DNA of 21,455 nt. It comes from Nitrospinae bacterium RIFCSPLOWO2_12_39_16 (lineage in GTDB: Bacteria; Nitrospinota; Nitrospinia; UBA9942). Where the stretch lies: assembly GCA_001805005.1 (NCBI GenBank), contig MHDO01000060.1, positions 1 through 21,455 of the forward strand, read 5' to 3'. The position numbers and the translations under genes were made by a program. Below are positions 7,119 to 13,874 of this stretch, in pieces (position 1 is the first letter of the stretch; each line of letters starts with the position of its first letter). Under the pieces are notes generated by a model that was given only the letters and a program-made list of their open reading frames with translations, did not search any database and was not told the origin of the DNA.

Positions 7119-7793
7119 TCACTCTTCATTTACCATCTTTTCCAATGCTGACAGTTTTTTTATCCATATCTTTCCCCTCTTAGATGTAACCAATCCCTTT
7201 TTTTCAAACCTACTTAATACCCTTATGGATGTTTCTACTGTAGTCCCAATCATATCAGCCAATTCCTGCCTTGTTATAGAAATTGGGTCTTCTGAATTTG
7301 ATGACTGTTCTTTGAATAGTTTTAAAAGTGCCTTTGCAATTCTCACATCTACCTTTTCAACAGCCATTGTCTGCATAATTTCATGGGCTGATACAAGCCT
7401 TTTACCCATTGTCTTTGCAATAGATGTGATTACACCCTGGAATCTCTTTTCTAATTCATAAAAATTACCTTTTGATAATTTTAGTATTCTTGCCGGCTCC
7501 CCTGCAATTGCAGATGCTGGAAAGGTATCCCCTGATAGGAGGGCAACTGTGCCGAATATCTCGCCATGTGGAATAATATCTATAATTACATCTTTACCTG
7601 AGGGTGAATGCTTGATTATCTTTACCCTTCCATGATAGACAATATACAGCCAGTCACACTTCTCCCCTTCATAAAATATATATTCATCTTTATCGTAATT
7701 ATCTTCCACAAACATCCTTGAGATATTTTCTATCTCATGCGAGGGGATATTTTTAAATATTGGCAGGCTTTTTAAAAACGAGTTTTTATCCAT
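7119..7793 (-). CDS. Crp/Fnr family transcriptional regulator
   Basis: A 224-aa regulator with an N-terminal cyclic-nucleotide-binding-type beta-roll (about 10-120; 'DEYIFYEGEKCDWLYIVYHG' and 'GEIFGTVALLSGDTFPASA'), a long dimerisation helix (about 125-150) and a C-terminal winged helix ('ITRQELADMIGTTVETSIRV' near 172-191). Only one cysteine (about 46) is present, so it cannot carry the four-cysteine Fe-S cluster of classical FNR. It may bind heme (NO/CO/O2), a nucleotide or another ligand. It lies between the exbBD run and the cobalamin genes. I could not pick out a TTGAT-N4-ATCAA target box nearby, so its targets are unknown. Confidence 0.93.
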   Translation of the reverse strand: MDKNSFLKSLPIFKNIPSHEIENISRMFVEDNYDKDEYIFYEGEKCDWLYIVYHGRVKIIKHSPSGKDVIIDIIPHGEIFGTVALLSGDTFPASAIAGEPARILKLSKGNFYELEKRFQGVITSIAKTMGKRLVSAHEIMQTMAVEKVDVRIAKALLKLFKEQSSNSEDPISITRQELADMIGTTVETSIRVLSRFEKKGLVTSKRGKIWIKKLSALEKMVNEE

Positions 7794-7886
7794 TTTTTAT
7801 TAAGTTAAATTTATTTGAAAATATACCACAAGACTCTTTCATTTTAAATAATAATCTGCTATTTTAAGAACAACAAAGACCTAATG

Positions 7887-7970
7887 AAACCACAGATGAG
7901 CACAGATTAACACAGATAAAAACTTTTCCCCTTTATTCTATCAGTGTTCATCTGTGTTTACTGTGGTTAA
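7887..7970. repeat. intergenic inverted repeat (ACCACAGATGAGCACAGAT class)
   Basis: Left arm AAACCACAGATGAGCACAGA; the right arm read on the other strand is TTAACCACAGTAAACACAGA. About 32 bases per arm match at roughly three in four positions around a CCCC-containing centre. Its right edge is only 18 bases from the cobU start codon. Confidence 0.8.
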
Positions 7971-7988
7971 TTTTATAATCTCCTATAC

Positions 7989-8525
7989 ATGAATAAAATT
8001 ATATTTATAACAGGCGGGGCAAGGAGCGGGAAGAGCGATTTTGCATTAAAAACTGCTAAAGCCATTGGAAAGATAAAGGGCTATATAGCCACAGCAGAAG
8101 CACTTGATGATGAAATGAGGGAGAGGATAGAGATTCACAGAAAATCAAGGGGTGATGGCTGGCATACATTAGAGGAACCGAGAAACCTATTGAATCTCTT
8201 TGAATCTCTGCAAACAAAATATGATGTCTTGATTATTGACTGCCTTACCCTATGGGTCTCAAATCTTATAGGGGATGGATTAAATGATGAGGAAATTCTA
8301 AAGATGGCTGATAATCTTTCAAAGAAAATAGATAGGCTTAAACTAAACTTTATTATTGTAACAAATGAGCTTGGGATGGGGATTGTTCCTGACAACCCTC
8401 TTGGCAGGAGGTTCAGGGATATTGCAGGAAAGGTTAATCAGATAATGGCTGCTATTTCTAATGAGGTTTATTTTATGGTGTCAGGGATACCAATGAAGAT
8501 AAAAGATTCTTCCAAAATTTCATAA
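7989..8525 (+). CDS. cobU: adenosylcobinamide kinase / adenosylcobinamide-phosphate guanylyltransferase
   Basis: Bifunctional enzyme that phosphorylates adenosylcobinamide and then transfers GMP to give adenosylcobinamide-GDP, the substrate of CobS. The 178-aa length is typical. P-loop GGARSGKS at 9-16; 'ERIEIHRKSRGDGWHTLEEP' at 45-64 contains the His (residue 50) matching the guanylylated histidine of the family; 'LIIDCLTLWVSNL' near 80 is the Walker B region; 'VTNELGMGIVPDNPLGRRFR' near 121-140 is the family signature. No clear ribosome binding site. An inverted repeat lies just upstream. The rest of the pathway (cobS, cobC, cobO) is on the same strand beyond the cupredoxin gene. Confidence 0.97.
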   Translation: MNKIIFITGGARSGKSDFALKTAKAIGKIKGYIATAEALDDEMRERIEIHRKSRGDGWHTLEEPRNLLNLFESLQTKYDVLIIDCLTLWVSNLIGDGLNDEEILKMADNLSKKIDRLKLNFIIVTNELGMGIVPDNPLGRRFRDIAGKVNQIMAAISNEVYFMVSGIPMKIKDSSKIS

Positions 8526-8540
8526 ATAAGCAGATTCGAT

Positions 8541-9197
8541 TTATTCTTCTACAGTTACCTTTCCAATCATACTCTTATGAATAAAACATAAATAGTAATA
8601 TTCGCCTGTCTTTTCAAATTTGTAATCCCAGCTTTGCCCGGCTTCAACCTTTGGTGAGAATAATCCAGGAACACTTATAAGAGGCATAGAAGCTAATATA
8701 TGCTCGGTTTCACCGGTGTTTACCCATCTGACAGATTCTCCTCTCTTTATGGTAATATTATCAGGTTTGAATATGTTCTTATCATCCCCGGAAGGTTTGG
8801 GCATTTCAATAATGTGAAATCCCTCTACAGGAGCAGAATGTAGCTGGGGTGATAATTTGGAATCAAAGGCATCCTTCTTAACCTGCTTAAGTGGCTCGAT
8901 ATTTCCAGTAACATTCTTATATGCATTTGCTATAATTTCAGCTATATTTAATTTAGTTTCTTTATCTTCCTTTGATAGTTCGGGGAGTTTAGCCTCATCT
9001 ATGAGAGCTTTAATCTCATCCGGAATCTTATCCTTATTTTCTTTAATTATAGAAGACATTTTTACGGTATCCTTATTAATAAAGGCATCTAAGAAATTCT
9101 GAGTAATCTCTGACCCATGGGAAGGGTTTATTTTGCTTAAGACAAAAATCGTGAGTAAAATCAGCATAATGCTAATAGAGTTTTTTTTAAATTTCAC
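8541..9197 (-). CDS. exported cupredoxin-domain (type 1 copper) protein
   Basis: A 218-aa secreted protein. Residues 1-29 form a signal peptide (lysines, then 'IMLILLTIFVLSKI'). Residues 30-110 are a charged helical region I do not recognise. Residues 125-218 are a cupredoxin domain: 'FKPDNITIKRGESVRWVNTG', first ligand H166 in 'TGETEHILAS', then C204, H207 and M210 in 'YYYLCFIHKSM', a complete type 1 copper site. It would carry electrons or copper in the periplasm. The GTG start is supported by AGGAGGT 6 bases upstream and by a strong promoter. It interrupts the cobalamin genes on the opposite strand, so it is transcribed independently. Its electron partner is unknown; the cytochromes near the right edge are one possibility. 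Confidence 0.88.
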   Translation of the reverse strand: MKFKKNSISIMLILLTIFVLSKINPSHGSEITQNFLDAFINKDTVKMSSIIKENKDKIPDEIKALIDEAKLPELSKEDKETKLNIAEIIANAYKNVTGNIEPLKQVKKDAFDSKLSPQLHSAPVEGFHIIEMPKPSGDDKNIFKPDNITIKRGESVRWVNTGETEHILASMPLISVPGLFSPKVEAGQSWDYKFEKTGEYYYLCFIHKSMIGKVTVEE

Positions 9198-9232
9198 GGG
9201 CTACCTCCTGTTAAAATTGTTAATTAATAAAA

Positions 9233-9260
9233 AGTATAAACTTAAAATAATGATTGTCAA
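9233..9260 (-). promoter_or_regulatory. strong sigma70-type promoter for the cupredoxin gene
   Basis: On the minus strand a perfect TTGACA (9255-9260) is followed after 16 bases by TATACT (9233-9238). The predicted leader is about 30 bases and carries the AGGAGGT ribosome binding site. It is the best promoter match I noticed in the window. Confidence 0.72.
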
Positions 9261-9315
9261 GATAAAAAATTTGGAATATTATTAAAATTTCCATTTTGAT
9301 GGGGATTTTCTTGCT

Positions 9316-10059
9316 ATGATAATTCTAAATAACTTTCTTATATCTCTCCAGTTTCTCACTATAATTAACATCAAAACCGACACACCGATTGATGAGAAAA
9401 GTTTTGGAAAATCAGTTATATTTTTTCCTCTAATCGGCGCATTTATAGGGGTTTTACTTGTTATAATCTCAAGGCTGACTTCTGCCTTCCTGCCTGTATC
9501 AGTATCAGATGCGATTGTATTGGCAGTTTTAATTCTTGTCACTGGTGGTCTTCATATAGATGGTTTTGCTGATACTGTTGACGGTTTTGCAGGCGGAAAG
9601 AATAAAGACGATATATTAAGAATCATGAAAGACAGCCGGATAGGAACATTTGGCGTAGTCGGGATTGTGATGCTCCTTCTTACAAAATACCTATCTCTCC
9701 AGAGCCTTCAACCTGATACAAAATACTTTGTTTTAATTACAATGCCAGTGATTGGAAGATGGTCTGTCCTGCCAATGGGTCTGTTTTTTAAATATGCAAG
9801 GATAGAGGGCGGGACAGGAAAGATATTTGCGGAATCTATCAGATTAAAAGAATTAATCATTGGGACCGTTATAGTTCTATCAATTATAATACCATTATTC
9901 AGACTTAATGGATTTTTGATGCTTGCAGTGATATTTATTGTTACACTGCTCATTGGCAGGTATTCAAAAAGAAAGATAAATGGTATCACAGGCGATGTAT
10001 TCGGTGCCACGATAGAGATTAATGAACTGATAATACTTATCCTATCGTTATTAGTTTAA
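9316..10059 (+). CDS. cobS: adenosylcobinamide-GDP ribazoletransferase (cobalamin synthase)
   Basis: Integral membrane enzyme joining adenosylcobinamide-GDP to alpha-ribazole (or its phosphate) to make cobalamin (phosphate). The 247-aa length and multiple helices fit. Signatures: 'FFPLIGAFIGVLLVII' near 35-50, 'VTGGLHIDGFADTVDGFAGG' near 74-93 holding the acidic Mg2+-binding residues, then 'ILRIMKDSRIGTFGVVGIVM' near 100-119. The stop TAA overlaps the cobC ATG as TAATG, indicating translational coupling. The gene starts 118 bases from the divergent cupredoxin gene. No cobalamin riboswitch is recognisable in that gap. Confidence 0.96.
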   Translation: MIILNNFLISLQFLTIINIKTDTPIDEKSFGKSVIFFPLIGAFIGVLLVIISRLTSAFLPVSVSDAIVLAVLILVTGGLHIDGFADTVDGFAGGKNKDDILRIMKDSRIGTFGVVGIVMLLLTKYLSLQSLQPDTKYFVLITMPVIGRWSVLPMGLFFKYARIEGGTGKIFAESIRLKELIIGTVIVLSIIIPLFRLNGFLMLAVIFIVTLLIGRYSKRKINGITGDVFGATIEINELIILILSLLV

Positions 10060-10664
10060 TGGAAAACAGGGCAACCAAGATATTTTTAGTCCGCCACGGT
10101 GAGGTGGCAAATGCTAATGAGAGATGTTACAGCGGTCATTATGATGTTGACTTATCGGCAGAGGGAATAAAACAGATGAAGGCAATTGCAGATAGATTAA
10201 AAGATATGCCTATAAAGGTTGTCTATTCAAGTGATTTGCAGAGGGCAGTAAAAGGGGCAAAATCAATTGCCGAGAGGCATTCTATTAAACCTATAGCTCT
10301 AAAAGAATTAAGAGAGTTGAACTACGGGATTTGGGAGGGACGAAGGTTGGATGAGATAAGAAGCCTCTATCCTGATGATGTTTTGGATAGGTATAACAAT
10401 ATTGAGCATTATAGGATTAAGGAAGGAGAGACCTTATTAGAGATGAGGGAGAGGATTTTATCTGCTGTTAATTCTATTATTGACAGGCATAAAGGTGATA
10501 ATGTTGTTATAGTTTCTCATGGAGGTGTCAACCGTATAGTCCTTTTGTGGTCACTCAACATGGCTTTAAAGGATTTCTATCGTTTACAACAAAACTATGC
10601 GGCCTTAAATATAGTAAATTTCTATGACAACGGAAATTCAATTGTGGAGTTGATGAATGGATAA
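10059..10664 (+). CDS. cobC: alpha-ribazole phosphatase, histidine phosphatase family
   Basis: Removes the 5'-phosphate from alpha-ribazole-phosphate or from cobalamin-phosphate in nucleotide loop assembly. It is a 201-aa histidine phosphatase: 'FLVRHGEVANANERCYSGHY' at 9-28 with the catalytic RHG (12-14), 'VVYSSDLQRAVKGAKSIAER' near 54-73, 'LRELNYGIWEGRRLDEI' near 84-100 with the acid residue, and 'VVIVSHGGVNRI' with H154. By sequence alone it could be another phosphoglycerate-mutase-like phosphatase; the overlapping position between cobS and cobO makes the cobalamin role likely. It overlaps cobS by 1 base and cobO by 8. Confidence 0.92.
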   Translation: MENRATKIFLVRHGEVANANERCYSGHYDVDLSAEGIKQMKAIADRLKDMPIKVVYSSDLQRAVKGAKSIAERHSIKPIALKELRELNYGIWEGRRLDEIRSLYPDDVLDRYNNIEHYRIKEGETLLEMRERILSAVNSIIDRHKGDNVVIVSHGGVNRIVLLWSLNMALKDFYRLQQNYAALNIVNFYDNGNSIVELMNG

Positions 10665-11208
10665 GAAATTTAAAAAAGGTATTGTGCAGGTTTATACGGG
10701 GGATGGGAAGGGGAAGACTACTTCATCATTAGGACTTGCCATGAGGGCTATTGGTCAGGGGTTTAAGGTTTACATGATTCAGTTCCTAAAATCTCCAAAA
10801 TTGTCTTCGGGTGAATATAAAATGAAAGATGCCTTTGGAGATAATTTTCAGTTAAACAGACTCAATACACCATGGTGGTCTCTAAGGTCTTTTAAAAATG
10901 ATAGCCATATAAAGAGAATGAAAGAGGTCTTAAAAGAAGAGATGATAAAACTAAAAAGTATAATATCGTCAGGTAATTACAATCTGATTATTCTTGACGA
11001 AATTAATATATGCCTATTTTATGGATTAATTGATTTAGAAGAAGTGATAGAAATTATAAAAAACAAGCCAAAGGATGTAGAACTCGTTTTTACAGGCAGA
11101 TATGCACCAGAAGAATTAAAAGAGATTGCAGACCTTGTTACGGAAATGAAGCTAATAAAACACCCATTCTCTACAGGTCTAAAGGCGAGAAAAGGGATTG
11201 AATATTAA
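10657..11208 (+). CDS. cobO: cob(I)alamin adenosyltransferase, CobO/BtuR type
   Basis: ATP:corrinoid adenosyltransferase that adds the adenosyl group to reduced corrinoid. The 183-aa protein has 'VQVYTGDGKGKTTSSLGLAM' with the P-loop GDGKGKTT at 15-22, 'YNLIILDEINICLFYGLI' with the DE pair, and 'VELVFTGRYAPEELKEIADL' then 'TEMKLIKHPFSTGLKARKGI', all classical for the family. It starts inside the last 8 bases of cobC, so it is the third gene of a tightly coupled cobS-cobC-cobO operon. The product could serve B12-type enzymes; the radical SAM protein at 13856 may be a local B12 binder. Confidence 0.96.
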   Translation: MDKKFKKGIVQVYTGDGKGKTTSSLGLAMRAIGQGFKVYMIQFLKSPKLSSGEYKMKDAFGDNFQLNRLNTPWWSLRSFKNDSHIKRMKEVLKEEMIKLKSIISSGNYNLIILDEINICLFYGLIDLEEVIEIIKNKPKDVELVFTGRYAPEELKEIADLVTEMKLIKHPFSTGLKARKGIEY

Positions 11209-11245
11209 ATTTAGCCAAAATTTACACGAAGAATAAAAAATTATA

Positions 11246-11407
11246 CTATTCCATCTTTTTAAATTTATCCTTCCCTACCCCACAATCAGGACATACCCAG
11301 TCTTCCGGAAGGTCTTCAAAAGATGTCCCCGGAGGGATATCACCATCAGGGTCTCCATCTGCTGGATTATAAACATAACCACATACCATACATTCCCATT
11401 TTTCCAT
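11246..11407 (-). CDS. rubredoxin
   Basis: A 53-aa mononuclear iron electron carrier. Sequence begins MEKWECMVCGYVYNPADGDP and has the two CxxC knuckles: CMVCG at 6-10 and CPDCG at 39-43, with 'PPGTSFEDLPEDWVC' between them. Length and spacing are textbook. AGGAG lies 9 bases before the ATG. It follows the ferritin-like gene by 15 bases on the same strand, so the two likely form an operon, as in rubredoxin/rubrerythrin pairs that detoxify O2 or peroxide in anaerobes. Confidence 0.96.
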   Translation of the reverse strand: MEKWECMVCGYVYNPADGDPDGDIPPGTSFEDLPEDWVCPDCGVGKDKFKKME

Positions 11408-11422
11408 TTTATATAACTCCTT

Positions 11423-11665
11423 TCACTTTCCCTTTTTTAATTCTTCTTCCAATTGGATTTGAAGGTCATTCATTATCCTTTCAAGATGGTCTCTATGAAA
11501 TAATTCCTGTTTTGCAAGAAACAGGAACATCTCTTTTGAAGGGGCATCATCTGCTGATTTTTCTGCCAAATCAAGATAGAACTCATAAGCCTCTAACTCT
11601 CTTGGGATGGCAATAACAAGTGCCTCAATTTTTTTCTTTAGCTCTCTTATTTTTTCTTTTGACAT
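11423..11665 (-). CDS. small ferritin-like/rubrerythrin-type protein
   Basis: An 80-aa, all-helical protein with a half-ferritin layout. Helix 1 carries 'IAIPRELEAYEFYLDLAEKS', an ExxxY-type iron-ligand pattern; helix 2 carries 'MFLFLAKQELFHRDHLERIM' with an E..HRDH cluster resembling the rubrerythrin ExxH. It lacks the usual second helix pair, so a diiron site would need dimerisation. I take ATG 11665; a TTG at 11680 would add five residues. No clear ribosome binding site. Rubredoxin is 15 bases downstream, so peroxide or O2 scavenging is the likely job. The diiron assignment is inference. Confidence 0.75.
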   Translation of the reverse strand: MSKEKIRELKKKIEALVIAIPRELEAYEFYLDLAEKSADDAPSKEMFLFLAKQELFHRDHLERIMNDLQIQLEEELKKGK

Positions 11666-11767
11666 ATGTAAAAATATCAAAGATTAAAAATCAAAATGTA
11701 AAATGACAAATTAAAATTCAAAAAATAATAAATTCCTTAATTTTTGATATTTGATTTTTGAATTTTA
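11666..11767. repeat. AT-rich intergenic inverted repeat (AAAAATCAAA class)
   Basis: Left half contains AAAGATTAAAAATCAAAATG; the right half read on the other strand gives AAATTCAAAAATCAAATATC. Imperfect arms fill the whole gap between the ferritin-like gene and the DUF2231-like gene, touching both. Confidence 0.6.
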
Positions 11768-12187
11768 TTATATAAACTTCCCTCCAAGATAACCCAGCCA
11801 TGTTGCAATACCTGTAAGAGAATACACAAGGGTTACATAAAGCCATTTATTTAATCCAATTGAATACATAATCCCGCCATCATACGAACGCCATATTACA
11901 ACCATAATGGCAAGGATGAAAAATATAATACCAAATACTACCTTATTATCGAAGATAAAAGTTCGCCTTCCTTGAAACCTCGTTCTCCAATCATAAAAAC
12001 CTGAACCATAAGCTACTGGAATTGACATCAATCCGAATATCATTGAATAATAACAGGCAGTCTCAAAAGATGGATTATCAGTAATCAGATATAGTGTTAT
12101 AAGGGCTGCACTCACAGGAAAAAGGGCATTTGTGAAATGTGTAGCTATATGATGGGTATGAACAATGAGTTTTTTCAGTGGCAACAT
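11768..12187 (-). CDS. DUF2231-like small membrane protein
   Basis: A 139-aa inner-membrane protein with four predicted helices (about 20-38, 46-62, 80-100, 115-135). The start 'KLIVHTHHIATHFTNALFPV' resembles the 'HPhhvHFPiAL' opening of DUF2231 proteins, with several histidines (10, 12, 13, 17) able to bind metal or heme. The polar 'YDWRTRFQGRRTFIFDNKVV' loop near 66-85 is also family-like. No ribosome binding site is evident before the ATG. DUF2231 proteins often accompany cytochrome or copper genes, but no activity is established. Family assignment is moderate. Confidence 0.65.
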   Translation of the reverse strand: MLPLKKLIVHTHHIATHFTNALFPVSAALITLYLITDNPSFETACYYSMIFGLMSIPVAYGSGFYDWRTRFQGRRTFIFDNKVVFGIIFFILAIMVVIWRSYDGGIMYSIGLNKWLYVTLVYSLTGIATWLGYLGGKFI

Positions 12188-12536
12188 GGCTTATAAATTA
12201 CCAGATTATATATAAAAAATTCAAGAACAAAAACTAATTAAAACCACAAATTCACACAAACCTGCCTGTAGGTAGACAGGTTTTCACAGATAAAAATTTT
12301 AATCCAACATCTGTATTCAGGGGAGAAGGGATTAATGGAAGGTTTATCTCTTCAAAAATTTTTGAAATAAGATGAGACTCATGCTATTCATCATAATCTA
12401 TAATATACAGGAATGATAATGATATTGCTCACATTAAACTACAAAAGGGAGCGAGGATTCAAGTAATTAAGGGGTTCAGTGAACTAAAAAACACTTGAAC
12501 TCTTAAACCTCTGAACCCCAGACCCCTCAAATCCTT
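12188..12536. other. 349-base gene-free stretch
   Basis: No ORF of note on either strand. It holds a partial CCACAGA-class repeat with an inserted hairpin (12240-12300) and a separate inverted repeat (12452-12537), with about 150 bases of unremarkable AT-rich DNA between them. Confidence 0.7.
12240..12300. repeat. partial CCACAGA-class repeat interrupted by a palindrome
   Basis: AAACCACAAATTCACACAAA leads into the hairpin AAACCTG...CAGGTTT (12258-12283) and then TTCACAGATAAAAATTTT. Without the hairpin the flanks join into a standard ACCACA-ACAGATAAAA arm, so it reads as a small palindrome inserted into a repeat. Confidence 0.6.
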
Positions 12537-12537
12537 T
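12452..12537. repeat. intergenic inverted repeat at a 3' gene end
   Basis: Left arm GAGGATTCAAGTAATTAAGG and GGGGTTCAG; right arm on the other strand AAAGGATTTGAGGGGTCTGG and GGGGTTCAG. It begins at the stop codon of the 12537 gene and could serve as its transcript end, though no clean T-tract is present. Confidence 0.65.
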
Positions 12538-12929
12538 TAGTTAATAGACTTAAATGCACCTGCTGCCATCATTCCCATAGAGATTATAATACACCATTCG
12601 CCAAGAGGGATTAAGTAGCCAATAGGTTGTATAAAAGGAACAAGGAAAAGACCGAGAGGCATGATTATCATACCTGCCAATGCCAAATTAGAACCGAGTT
12701 TCCTGGCACTGTCTCCAAGCCCAACCCTCCCTATAAATAAGCCATATAGAATATTCAAGATTGCAAGTGTATTTGCATGGACATGGGCAACACTCCAGTA
12801 ACCTTTAATTGGTGACTTCTGCCATTCCTCCCCCCCTGTCTGCATCTTTATTGCAAGAATAAATCCTAAAAAAGTTGCAAGTGTAATCCACAGAAAGCCA
12901 AATTTTATATTTGTCTTACCTGAATTCAT
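12537..12929 (-). CDS. short heme-copper oxidase-like membrane protein
   Basis: A 130-aa membrane protein with four likely helices (about 10-27, 47-66, 80-100, 106-126). Helix 2 carries 'YWSVAHVHANTLAILNILYG' with an H49-x-H51 pair, resembling the H45-x-H47 of the gene at 3839 and the heme-ligand helices of NorB/CcoN-type proteins. The rest is too short for a complete oxidase. The start is secure: GAGGAGGT lies about 8 bases before the ATG. It follows the 29-aa basic gene by 38 bases on the same strand. Role unknown; a heme-binding or NO/O2-related function is inferred only from the histidine pattern. Confidence 0.65.
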   Translation of the reverse strand: MNSGKTNIKFGFLWITLATFLGFILAIKMQTGGEEWQKSPIKGYWSVAHVHANTLAILNILYGLFIGRVGLGDSARKLGSNLALAGMIIMPLGLFLVPFIQPIGYLIPLGEWCIIISMGMMAAGAFKSIN

Positions 12930-12967
12930 ACCTTTTTACCTCCTCTCATCCAAAATAAAATTTTTTG

Positions 12968-13057
12968 TTATTTATTCTTATGTCTCATTCGTTTCCTCAT
13001 CTTTTTCAGCTTATGCTTTCTCATTTTCTTTCTTCTCTTTTTCACAACACTTCCCAT
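12968..13057 (-). CDS. 29-aa basic protein, bS22/AURKAIP1-COX24 type
   Basis: A tiny, extremely basic protein, MGSVVKKRRKKMRKHKLKKM followed by RKRMRHKNK. The opening 'MGSV-KKRRKKM-KHK--K' is the signature of the small bacterial AURKAIP1/COX24-domain proteins, which include the mycobacterial ribosomal protein bS22 and resemble mitochondrial mS38. A strong Shine-Dalgarno (GGGGGGA) lies 6 bases before the ATG. In known members the peptide sits in the small ribosomal subunit near the decoding centre; that role is transferred by similarity. It is shorter than the 33-aa mycobacterial protein and easily missed by gene callers. Confidence 0.82.
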   Translation of the reverse strand: MGSVVKKRRKKMRKHKLKKMRKRMRHKNK

Positions 13058-13088
13058 ATTTATCCCCCCTTTCTGTTAAAAGATTTAC

Positions 13089-13166
13089 CTATTTTCTAAA
13101 GCCTTTTCTCATTTTTAAGTCCATATAGACCCTTAAACACTCAGCTACATTTTTTAATGATACCAT
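13089..13166 (-). CDS. possible 25-aa ORF after pgeF
   Basis: Reads MVSLKNVAECLRVYMDLKMR then KGFRK. The ATG is 3 bases after the pgeF stop and is preceded by AGAGGA with 6-base spacing, favouring translation. The peptide is amphipathic and basic, and I do not recognise it. With this length chance cannot be excluded. Confidence 0.28.
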   Translation of the reverse strand: MVSLKNVAECLRVYMDLKMRKGFRK

Positions 13167-13169
13167 ACA

Positions 13170-13874
13170 TTATCCTCTAATCACCACAAAACTTATCATT
13201 CTCCCTGCCGATTTACCTTCTCTGCGGTACGAAAAAAATTTGTCATTGTGACAAGATGTACAAAAATCTATTGTAAAGATATTTTTTTCCTCTACCCCTG
13301 ATTCCATCAGCTGTTTTTTATTTATCTCCTTGAGGTCTAACATCCACTTTCCATGCCCCTTTTTTACTGTAATATCTTTAAAATAGGCAAATCCCTCTTT
13401 AAAGGGATTGACTGATTTTTCATCTACTTCATAACAGCAGCCACCAATCCCTGGTCCAATAGCTGCAATAATATCTTCAGGTGGAATACCAAATACCTCT
13501 GCTATTTTTGCAGCAGCCTTCTTTGAAATCTCCAGAGATGTCCCCACCCTACCGGCATGGACAACACCAACACCTCTTCCTTTTATATCAGCCAATATTA
13601 TGGGAAGACAATCTGCTGTAAAGACTCCTATTGGAAGATTTTTGATATTCGTTATAATGGCATCAGCCTCAACATTGTTTAACTTTGGATTTTTCTCTGT
13701 TATAACATGTATGTTGTCGCCGTGAACTTGCCTTACAGTAAATACTTCATTAGCATCTAATTTAAAATGATTTCTAAGAATATCTTCTGCATTTCCACAG
13801 GTTCTTGTTGTAAAAGCATGTATAAGATTGCCCAACCCGTCAAGCTTCTTTATAGTTAAATATTCGTTACGCAT
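13170..13874 (-). CDS. pgeF: peptidoglycan editing factor PgeF (YfiH/DUF152, multicopper-oxidase-like)
   Basis: YfiH/DUF152 family, which removes wrongly incorporated amino acids from peptidoglycan precursors; also described as a purine nucleoside-processing or laccase-like enzyme. The 234-aa protein has the metal-site residues in the expected order: H51 in 'VRQVHGDNIH', C89 in 'FTADCLPIILAD' and H106 in 'GVVHAGRVGTS', plus the 'AIGPGIGGCCYEV' signature near 138-150. I start at ATG 13874; a GTG at 13898 also lies in frame but deep in the upstream gene. It overlaps the radical SAM gene by 19 bases, so the two are probably co-translated. Confidence 0.93.
   Translation of the reverse strand: MRNEYLTIKKLDGLGNLIHAFTTRTCGNAEDILRNHFKLDANEVFTVRQVHGDNIHVITEKNPKLNNVEADAIITNIKNLPIGVFTADCLPIILADIKGRGVGVVHAGRVGTSLEISKKAAAKIAEVFGIPPEDIIAAIGPGIGGCCYEVDEKSVNPFKEGFAYFKDITVKKGHGKWMLDLKEINKKQLMESGVEEKNIFTIDFCTSCHNDKFFSYRREGKSAGRMISFVVIRG

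Noticed and set aside
8526..8540. Terminator between convergent cobU and cupredoxin genes
   Set aside because: Only 15 bases separate the stops, and the possible AAATAA/ATTTATT stem is too weak and AT-rich to support a call.
7794..9315. Cobalamin riboswitch before cobU or cobS
   Set aside because: I looked for a B12-box-like GCCACTG element with surrounding stems and saw none. The gap before cobU is largely an inverted repeat and the one before cobS is short and holds the cupredoxin promoter.
11323..11616. 97-aa plus-strand ORF across the rubredoxin and ferritin-like genes
   Set aside because: It is antisense to two clearly real genes and has a low-complexity, proline-rich composition without any recognisable domain.
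11666..12537. CRISPR array
   Set aside because: The repeats are imperfect palindromes of different classes, not identical units with regular spacers, and there are no cas genes.
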